From: Streptomyces sparsogenes
GTDB lineage: Bacteria; Actinomycetota; Actinomycetes; Streptomycetales; Streptomycetaceae
Length of the DNA: 64,000 nt
Direction of reading: 5' to 3'
Assembly: GCF_001704635.1 (NCBI RefSeq)
Contig: NZ_MAXF01000060.1
Location: 1-64,000 of the forward strand
The position numbers and the translations under genes are program-made. The notes under the pieces are model-generated. The model searched no databases. It was not told where the DNA came from and saw nothing but the letters and a program-made list of their open reading frames with translations. Below are positions 16,545-23,900 of this stretch, piece after piece. Within the stretch, counting starts at the first letter, position 1. The number at the start of each line of letters is the position of its first letter.

Positions 16545-16572
16545 CCCCTCTCCCAGAAAGGACAGCACCGCC

Positions 16573-18021
16573 GTGAAACGCCCCCTGGACCTGCGCCACG
16601 TGGCGAGCCTGGCCCTGCGGGACCTCATCGAACTCGCCCACCTGCCCGACTTCGACCGCGTCCGCGAGCAGATCAGCCACGTCCGGGGCTGCACCCGCCC
16701 CGTTCAGCTCGTCGGCACCACACAGACCCTCGACACCGCCACAAACACGGTCCTGCGGTCGTACAGCACCGCTGACGAACCGACCGGCCGCCTCCTGACC
16801 GCGTGCGGCAACCGCCGCTCCTCCCGCTGCCCCGCCTGCTCCCGCCTCTACGCCGCCGACACCTACCACCTGATCAAAGCCGGACTCTCCGGCGGCAAGA
16901 CCGTCCCCGACACCGTCCGCACGCACCCCCGGCTCTTCGTCACCCTCACCGCCCCCTCCTTCGGCCCGGTCCACAACCGCCGAACCACCGACACGGGCAA
17001 GAACCTGCCCTGCCGCTGCGGCACCCACCACCCCGCCGACGACCCCGCCCTCGGCACGCCGCTGAACCCGACCACGTACGACTACGCGGGTGCGGTGCTG
17101 TGGAACGCGCACGCCGGAGCGCTCTGGGCCCGGTTCACCACCTACCTGCGCCGCGAGCTGGCCGCACACCTCGGCATGACCCAGAAGGCGCTGAACGCCT
17201 CGCTGCGGGTCTCCTTCGCCAAGGTGGCCGAGTATCAGCGGCGCGGACTGGTCCACTTCCACGCCGTCATCCGGCTCGACGGCCCGGACGGCAGCAATCA
17301 GCCCCCGCCGGACTGGGCCACCACCGACGCACTCACCCACGCGATCAAGACGGCGGCCGGCCGGGCCGTGCTCACCATCGGCTCTAAGGCGATCGGGGAG
17401 CGCGAGCTGCGCTGGGGTGAACAGCTCGACATCCGGGAGATCGCCGCACTCGGCGACGGAGAGCTGACCGACCAGAAGGTCGCTGCCTACGTCGCCAAAT
17501 ACGCCACCAAGAGCGCCGAGGACTCCGGCACCGTGGACCGCTCCCTGCGCTGCCCCCACTGCGCCGGACGCGGCTACCAGACCGGCCCCGACGGCTTCCG
17601 CGACCTGTGCGAGTCGTGTGAGGGCACCGGCCAGTCTGAGCCGATCAGGGACCTGCCTGTTCACAGTCACGTCCGCCAGATGATCCGCACCGCCTGGGAC
17701 CTCGGCCACCTCCCCGAATTCGCCGAACTCAAGCTCTGGAAATGGGCCCACATGCTCGGCTTCCGGGGCCACTTCTCCAGCAAATCCCGCCGCTACTCCA
17801 CCACCCTCGGCGCACTCCGCGACATACGCCGCGCCTGGCGCGCCCAGCAAGCACGCCCCGCGGGGGCCGCTGAGACGAGCGAGGAAACCACCCTCGTCCT
17901 CTCCCACTGGCAATACCTCGCCTCCGGCTACAGCCCCGGCGAAGAACTCATCGCCGCCCAGGTACGCCACGACCTCGCCCAAGCCGAACGCCTCAAGACG
18001 GAAGGAGCCCCCTGGCTGTGA
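16573..18021 (+). CDS. RepSA-type HUH replication initiator
   Basis: A 482-aa rolling-circle replication initiator of the RepSA family. N-terminal zinc-binding-like cluster around CGNRRSSRCPACSRLYAA, HUH metal motif in GLVHFHAVIRLDG, and catalytic tyrosines in KVAAYVAKYATKS. Inserted between them and the C-terminal domain is a DnaJ-like CPHCAGRGY ... LCESCEGTGQ cysteine module. It should nick the element's double-strand origin after excision; the origin is often inside or near the gene, but I could not identify it. GTG 16573. The stop overlaps the next gene's start (GTGA), so rep-xis-int are coupled. Confidence 0.92.
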   Translation: MKRPLDLRHVASLALRDLIELAHLPDFDRVREQISHVRGCTRPVQLVGTTQTLDTATNTVLRSYSTADEPTGRLLTACGNRRSSRCPACSRLYAADTYHLIKAGLSGGKTVPDTVRTHPRLFVTLTAPSFGPVHNRRTTDTGKNLPCRCGTHHPADDPALGTPLNPTTYDYAGAVLWNAHAGALWARFTTYLRRELAAHLGMTQKALNASLRVSFAKVAEYQRRGLVHFHAVIRLDGPDGSNQPPPDWATTDALTHAIKTAAGRAVLTIGSKAIGERELRWGEQLDIREIAALGDGELTDQKVAAYVAKYATKSAEDSGTVDRSLRCPHCAGRGYQTGPDGFRDLCESCEGTGQSEPIRDLPVHSHVRQMIRTAWDLGHLPEFAELKLWKWAHMLGFRGHFSSKSRRYSTTLGALRDIRRAWRAQQARPAGAAETSEETTLVLSHWQYLASGYSPGEELIAAQVRHDLAQAERLKTEGAPWL

Positions 18022-18197
18022 CGGCCCTGCTCAACGTGGACCAGGTCGCCGCTCGACTCCAGGTCAGCCGCTGGACGGTCTACAACCTCATCCGCTCGCG
18101 CGAACTGGCCTCTCTGACCATCGGCCGCTGCCGCCGCATCGCCGAAACCGCCCTGCACGACTACATCACCCGACAGACCGAACGAGAGGCCGCCTGA
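18018..18197 (+). CDS. Excisionase-like HTH protein (Xis)
   Basis: A 59-aa MerR/excisionase-type helix-turn-helix: LNVDQVAARLQVSRWTVYNL, then RSRELASLTIGRCRRI. This is the compact Xis of AICEs, needed with Int for excision. GTG 18018 overlaps the rep stop by 4 bp, and its stop overlaps the int start (TGATG), so expression is coupled to both. Confidence 0.88.
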   Translation: MTALLNVDQVAARLQVSRWTVYNLIRSRELASLTIGRCRRIAETALHDYITRQTEREAA

Positions 18198-19471
18198 TGG
18201 GCAAGAAGAACGCGAACGGCGCCGGAAGCATCTACCAGCGCAAGGACGGGCGTTGGGAGGGAATCGCGTACGTTCTCACCGCAGACGGCACTCACAAGCG
18301 GCGCAGCGTCTACGGGAAGACGTGGGATGAGGCGCACGACAAGCTGACCAAGCTGAAGGCTGAATCCCAGAGTGGGCTTCCCATCTCCACAAGCAAGATG
18401 AGCCTGGGGGAGTTCCTGACCGACTGGTTGGCCAACGTCGCGCGCCTCAAGGTCCGTCCGGCCACGTACGCCGCCTATGAATCCCTCGTGCGGAACTACC
18501 TCGCCCCGGGCCTCGGGAAGAACAAGCTGGCACGACTCACCGCGCGCGACATCCGGGCCTTCCTGACCGCCACCGCTCGTACCTGCCAGTGCTGCGCACA
18601 GGGGAAGGACAAGGCCCGTCCGGAGAAGAAACGTCGCTGCTGCGCGCTCGGCGAGTGCTGCGAGTCGTACCCCTCTGACCGCACCGTGCGCTTCCTCCTG
18701 GTGCTGCTGCGGGCCGCGCTGGAACACGCTGTTCGTGAGGACGAGCTGCCGCGCAACGTGGCCAAGAACGTAGAGCTGAGCATGGGCACCAAGCGCGAGA
18801 TAGAACCGCTGACGGTGAAGGAAGGGCGGCAGCTCCTCGCCGCCGCGCGTGGTGACCGACTCTGGGCGGCCTACGAGCTGGCCGTTCGGATCGGCCTGCG
18901 GCGTGGTGAAGTCCTGGGCCTTCGGTGGAAGGACGTGGACCTTGCGGACGGCTCGGTCACCATCCGCCAGACGATCCAGCGCGTGGGTGGGGAACTGCTG
19001 ATCGCCGCCCCGAAGACTCAGCGCTCGGCCCGGCGGATAGCACTGCCCGCTGAATGCGTGACGGCGCTCCGGGCTCGTCGGGCCCAGCAGCGGGGAGACA
19101 GGCTGGCGGCTGGCGAGAGGTGGAAGGGCGGCGGCAATGATCTCGTCTTCACCACGAAGCACGGGACGCCCATCGAGCCGCGCAACCTGAACCGCGCCTT
19201 CACCCTCCTGTGCGACAAAGCCGGAGTGCGGCGCGTCCGCTTCCACGACCTACGGCACACCTGTGCGTCACTGCTGCACGAGAAGGGGGCCGACGCCCGG
19301 ATGATCATGGAAGTGCTCGGACACAGCTCGATCCGCGTGACCATGGACATCTACACCTTCGTCCGGCTCGACTCGCAGCGCTCGGCCTTCGACCGCGTCG
19401 GTGATGCCCTGCGTGACGGCAACGGTCCGGACGACGATGACGGCCCGAGCGGCGCCCTGGTCGCCGTCTGA
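18197..19471 (+). CDS. int: Tyrosine-recombinase integrase of the AICE
   Basis: A 424-aa phage-type integrase. N-terminal arm-binding domain (GSIYQRKDGRWEG), core-binding domain (about 70-215), and catalytic domain with Arg in GLRRGEVLGLRW, Lys in APKTQRSARR, HxxR in FHDLRHTCAS, His in LGHSS and nucleophile Tyr in MDIYTFV. The core-binding domain contains a cysteine-rich insert (about residues 130-158: TCQCCAQG ... RRCCALGECCE) that looks metal-binding. The gene ends 92 bp from the 3' end of the tRNA-Arg gene at attR, the normal place for an integrase of a tRNA-targeting element. Confidence 0.95.
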   Translation: MGKKNANGAGSIYQRKDGRWEGIAYVLTADGTHKRRSVYGKTWDEAHDKLTKLKAESQSGLPISTSKMSLGEFLTDWLANVARLKVRPATYAAYESLVRNYLAPGLGKNKLARLTARDIRAFLTATARTCQCCAQGKDKARPEKKRRCCALGECCESYPSDRTVRFLLVLLRAALEHAVREDELPRNVAKNVELSMGTKREIEPLTVKEGRQLLAAARGDRLWAAYELAVRIGLRRGEVLGLRWKDVDLADGSVTIRQTIQRVGGELLIAAPKTQRSARRIALPAECVTALRARRAQQRGDRLAAGERWKGGGNDLVFTTKHGTPIEPRNLNRAFTLLCDKAGVRRVRFHDLRHTCASLLHEKGADARMIMEVLGHSSIRVTMDIYTFVRLDSQRSAFDRVGDALRDGNGPDDDDGPSGALVAV

Positions 19472-19520
19472 TCGAGGCGCATGGCGGTTGCCGTCAACGA
19501 CCGCCGTCAACCGGTAACGC

Positions 19521-19554
19521 CAGAGGCCCCTTCCATCACTGGAAGGGGCCTCTG
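19521..19554. terminator. Hairpin between int and tRNA-Arg
   Basis: A 14-bp stem (19521-19534 with 19541-19554), 6-nt loop. Serves both the integrase and the converging tRNA. Its arms equal those at 7545-7579, so the element brought its own copy of the tRNA terminator. Confidence 0.85.
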
Positions 19555-19555
19555 A

Positions 19556-19604
19556 GCTGGGGCGCGCTCGGCAGGATTCGAACCTGCAACCTCTTGATCC
19601 GTAG
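19556..19604. repeat. attR: 49-bp direct repeat inside tRNA-Arg
   Basis: Identical to 7581-7629; the identity stops at 19605, in the anticodon loop. The element-borne copy restores the tRNA 3' half. Confidence 0.93.
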
Positions 19605-19635
19605 TCAAGTGCTCTATCCGTTAAGCTACGAGCGC
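19563..19635 (-). tRNA. tRNA-Arg (ACG), integration target
   Basis: A 73-nt cloverleaf; acceptor GCGCTCG/CGAGCGC, anticodon loop CTACGGA (ACG), T-loop TTCGAAT. CCA is not encoded. The 5' half is chromosomal and the 3' half lies in the attR repeat, so the working gene is a hybrid rebuilt by the element. Confidence 0.95.
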
Positions 19636-19915
19636 TTGGCTTCCCGGCGGTTCTTCTTGCCGGTCGGCGTTGCGGGGACAACATTACATGACCTGCGGCG
19701 TCAGACGAAATCCGTTTCCCACACCCCCTCTGAACTGGGAAAACGCCCTTTTGGCGGTCGCCCGGAAGATCGATGGGAGCGGCGGGGCGGCGGAGCGAGG
19801 CAGGCACAAGGGGGCTGAGGCCGGGCTGGCGATAGTTACCGCGCGTGACCAGAGTGGCACGCAGGGGGCGGCCAAACGGGTGGGGCGGTGGGGCGCCTGG
19901 AGGGGCAAACGCAGC

Positions 19916-19943
19916 GGAGCCCCGGCCGTGGGGCCGGGGCTCC
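19916..19943. terminator. Hairpin after tRNA-Ser(GCU)
   Basis: Perfect 12-bp GC stem (19916-19927 with 19932-19943), 4-nt loop, 8 bp beyond the tRNA 3' end (tRNA on the minus strand). The remaining ~280 bp back to tRNA-Arg show no gene. Confidence 0.85.
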
Positions 19944-19951
19944 GGTCAGTG

Positions 19952-20041
19952 CGGAGGCTCCGGGATTTGAACCCGGGATGGGGGGTTACCCCAAACCGCA
20001 TTAGCAGTGCGGCGCCATAGACCAGACTAGGCGAAGCCTCC
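19952..20041 (-). tRNA. tRNA-Ser (GCU)
   Basis: A 90-nt class II tRNA with long variable arm; acceptor GGAGGCT/AGCCTCC, anticodon loop CTGCTAA (GCU, reads AGC/AGU), T-loop TTCAAAT. CCA is not encoded. Confidence 0.95.
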
Positions 20042-20246
20042 ATGCACACCGAGCATATTCGCGCGAGCGCGATGCGGTGTGTGCAGATGATGTCACAGCC
20101 CAGGGGGATGTCACCAATCGCCGCCTACGGTACTCGGCTGGCGGGTCGCATCGCAAAGCCCTTATGGCGGCGCAACGCGCACGACGGCGGCGCGTTAGAG
20201 GGGCAGGGGCAGTGCGCCCCGATGTGATCACACCTGGAGCGCCCCC

Positions 20247-20696
20247 ATGCCTGTGTTGCACCGCCTCGCCGTCGCCGCCGTCTCGGCGGCCGCCTCTGTG
20301 GCCGCGCTGAGCGTCCCCGCCTGGGCAGCGCCCGTGCCGCTGCCCAGGCCGTACGACGGGGAGGGCGGCGACCGTTTGGTCGTCACCGTGTCGCGGAGCG
20401 GCGTGGTCGCGGACTCCGTCACGTACACGCTGACGTGTCATCCCACGGGCGGGACGCATCCGGCCGCGGGGGAGGCGTGCGATCAGCTGGATGACGCGAT
20501 GGTGTGGGGGAGGGACCCGTTCGCGCCCGTGCCGCCCGGGGCGATGTGCACGGGGCAGTACGGGGGGCCGGCCACGGGGCATCTGCGGGGGCGTTGGGCG
20601 GGGCGGCCGGTGGACGCGCGGTTCTCTCGGGTGAACGGGTGCGAGATCGCCCGGTGGGACAGATTTTCCGAGGTTTTGCGCCTTCCTGGGAGCTGA
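20247..20696 (+). CDS. Subtilisin-inhibitor-like (SSI family) secreted protein
   Basis: A 149-aa secreted protein: signal peptide ending at about AWA|APVPLP, then the SSI fold with all four conserved cysteines (TLTCHPTGGTHP, EACDQL, GAMCTGQY, NGCEIARW), matching the two disulfides of Streptomyces subtilisin inhibitor. SSI proteins block secreted serine proteases through a reactive-site loop after the third cysteine. Here the loop reads MCTGQYGGP against MCPMVYDP in SSI, placing Gly at P1 instead of Met/Lys/Arg. Inhibitory power is therefore doubtful. ATG 20247, GGAG nearby. Monocistronic. Confidence 0.87.
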   Translation: MPVLHRLAVAAVSAAASVAALSVPAWAAPVPLPRPYDGEGGDRLVVTVSRSGVVADSVTYTLTCHPTGGTHPAAGEACDQLDDAMVWGRDPFAPVPPGAMCTGQYGGPATGHLRGRWAGRPVDARFSRVNGCEIARWDRFSEVLRLPGS

Positions 20697-20922
20697 CCTG
20701 GAGTATTGGCCGGGCCTGGGACGGAACCGACCGGTGAGCGCGCCCAGGGGGTTTGTCCAGGCGTGCGTCGAGACGCGTACGTCGTGCTGCGACCTCCCTC
20801 TCATCTACCGCCGCGCCCGCGCCCGCTGCCCGTAGACTCCCTGGAGGACACTCAACGGACGCGGCGGCACAATGACCGCGAGTGTCGGGCAAGGTGCGGT
20901 ACATCAGGGAGGAAGCGTCGTC

Positions 20923-23900
20923 GTGAGCAGCAGGCCATCCCGAGGCGCTGCTCGCCTCGCAGCCATACTCGACGCCCTCCCGGACGCCCTGCTGCTGGTC
21001 AACTGCAACGGCACGGTCGTCAACGCCAACCACATCGCGCTCGAGACCTTCGAGGTGCCGGGAACGGCGCTCGTGGGCCGCGGGCTTCTCGATCTCCTCC
21101 CCACCTTCGACTCCAATCGCATTCCGGGCTCGATGCGCCGCCCGGGCGACCAGGACGAGGTGGGCCGCACCAAGCCGACGCGCATGGTCGCGCGGCGCAC
21201 CGACGGCGTGCAGTTCCCCGTCGAGGTCACCAGCGCGAATCTGGAGGACGGCCGGACCCCGTACGCCGACCAGTACAGCTACACCGGCGACGAACTGCTG
21301 ATGCTCGTCGTGCGCGACCTGACCGGGACGCTCGACACGGAGGCCGAACTCGCCCGACAGCAGCGCCAGACCGAGATGATCCTGCGCGCGGCGGCGGAGG
21401 GCGTGGTCGGCGTGGACACCGAGGGCAAGGTGGTCCTCGTCAACCCGTCCGCCGCGCAGATCCTCGGCTACCGGGCCAGCGACTTGGGCGGTCAGGAGCT
21501 TCATCCTCTTGTACACCACTCGCGCGCGGATGGTTCCCCTCTCCCGTACGAGGAGGCCCCGCTCACCGAGACCCTGCGCTCCGGCCGCAAATACCGGGTG
21601 CGCGGCCAGGTGCTGTGGGCGAAGGACGGCAGCCCGGTACCGGTCGACCTGACGACCGCGCCCGTGCGGGACGGTGATCAGCTCGTCGGCGCGGTGATGA
21701 CCTTCACCGACCGGCGGCCCGAGGAAGCCCTCGTGGCGCAACACGCCGAGGAGCTGGAGAAGGTCACGGCCAAGCACGCGGAGGAGCTGGAGAAGCTCAC
21801 CGCGCGGCACGCGGAGGAGGTCGAGAAACTCACCGCGCGGCTCAATCAGGAGCGGGACGAGCTCACGGCGCGGCTCGCCCAGGAGCGCCAGGAACACGCC
21901 GAGCGGTACGAGGCGGTCGCCGCCCGCAACGCCCAGCTGCTCGCCGTACTCGACCAGTCGCTGCGCGGCCCGCTGCTGGAGCTGCGCGGCGAACTCGGCG
22001 TGCTCGCCGACGACCCGGCCGGGCAGCTGTGGCCCGAGGCGAACCAGATCCTCCACCACCTCGCCGCCGGCTACACCCGGATGACCACGCTGGTGGACAA
22101 CGTCCTGAGCTACCAGCGGCTCGACTCGGGCAGCGAGGACTTCACGCGGCACCCGGTCTCGATGGACGAGGTCGTCACGGCCGGCGTCGAGGGCGCGGTC
22201 GAGCTGATCGGCCCGGGGCGGGCGCAGTTCGCCGTGCACGCGCCGCCGATCGAGGCCGAGGTGGACGCGGAGCGCCTGGCACAGGCGCTGGCGCACCTGA
22301 TCGCGGACGTGGCCGGAGTCGACTCCACCGGAAAGGCGGCCGGGGGCCCCGGCGGCGCGACGGGCGACTCGACGATCGTGGTGGCGGCGGCGCAGCGCGG
22401 CGACGTCGTACGGATCGAGGTACGGGGTCCGTACGCGGGCGGCGACCCGGTGCACGAGCCGATCGTCCGGGGGATCGTACGGCGGCACGGTGGCGTGCTG
22501 CAGACGCATGAGATGCCGGGCATGGGCGGGCACGCGTACGTCCTGGAGGTGCCGATCTCCGCGGCCGCCGCCGACCAGGCGGGCGGGCCCGAGGACGCCA
22601 CGGCGGCATCCGCGGGCACGTCCGGGACGGGGGCCGCGGCGGGGACCGCCGGCCGGGGCGCCTCCGGCCCGGCAGCCGACACCGGCCACACGGCCTCGGG
22701 CCCCGGGGCCGCCCAGGGCGGAACGGACGGCACGGGCACGGGCCAGACGCCGACGGGGCGGCGCGCCCGGCGCGGCCCGAACGGAACCAACGGCGCGGGG
22801 ACCAACGGAGCCGGGGCCGAGGGTGTCGGGACCAACGGAACCGGAACCAACGGTGCCGGAACCAACGGTGCCGGGGCCGAGGGCGTCGGGACCCATGGCG
22901 CCGGTATGAACAGCACAGGCACGAACGGCGCCGGCACGAGCGGCGCCGGTGCCAACGGGCCCGCTACGAACGGGGCCGGTACGAACGGGGCCGGTACGAA
23001 CGGCGCCGGTGTCGGCGGTAGCGGTGGCAACGGCGGGGGCACGCACGGCGGCGCCGCCGTGCCCGGAGCCGCCCCGCGCACGCCCGGCACCCAGGGCGCC
23101 GGTCACCGCGCCGCGCACGCCGGGCCCGCGCCCCTGGCGCCCGCGCCGGACGGCGACGACACCGCCGCGGCGCAGCAGGCCGAGGCCGAGGAGCCACGGC
23201 CGACCGGGCGCCGACGCGCCCGCCGCCACCCCGCCGAAGGGCAGCCGGCGGCCGCGAGCGCGAACCCCGAGACCGACGGCCAGGGTTCGGGGGCTCATCG
23301 CCATGCCCGGGCCGGTGCGCCGCAGGCCGGTCCGCGGACCGGCCCGCAGGCCGCCGCGATGGGTCCGGTGCCGCCGCAGGGCGTGGCCGGGCAGCCGTCG
23401 CCCCCGGCGGGGCGGCGCGCCCGCCGCGGTGCCCCGGCCGAGGGCGGCCCGGGGCGGTCGGCCTTCGCGCTGCCGCCCGCCGCGGCCGACGCCGCTCCGC
23501 AGACCGGCGGCTGGCCCGCCGCCGCGGGCCCCGAGGCGCCCCCGGACGCCCAAGGTGCCCAGGGCGGACCGGCCATGCCCGCACTGCCCGCCGCACGCAC
23601 CCCCGAACAACAGCAGAACAACTGGAACCAGCCCGAGGACGGCCCGGACCCGCTCCCCCCGGCCCAGCCCGGCGCCCAGCCCGCCGGGCGGCGGAGGGCC
23701 CGGCGCGCGCTCGCCGAGGCACCCGGGCGGGCCGGAGCCGACCAGGCGCAGCAGCCACAGCCGCAACCGCAGCGCCAGGGGCAACCCCAGGCGCAGTCTC
23801 AGCCCGCCGGCGACCCGGCCGGTGGCCGGTCCCCCTTCGCGCTGCCGCCCGCGGCGGCCGACCGGGCGCCGCAGTCCGCGCTGCCGCCGGAGCTGGGCCC

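Larger units (their letters stand above)
7581..19604. mobile_element. Actinomycete integrative and conjugative element (AICE, pSAM2-type)
   Basis: About 12 kb between two 49-bp direct repeats made of the tRNA-Arg(ACG) 3' half; the integrated unit is 11,975 bp. It carries the full AICE core in the canonical order: GntR-type regulator, two small proteins, TraB/FtsK-like transfer protein, SpdB-like protein, HUH replication initiator, excisionase-like HTH and tyrosine integrase next to the intact tRNA. The left third (8.1-12 kb) carries cargo. All core frames are intact, so it may still be mobile. Gene content and order match pSAM2-family elements from established knowledge; the boundaries are seen directly. 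Confidence 0.93.

Noticed and set aside
14297..17982. Two long minus-strand frames (710 and 546 codons) opposite traB/spdB/rep
   Set aside because: Antisense shadows of strongly supported element core genes.
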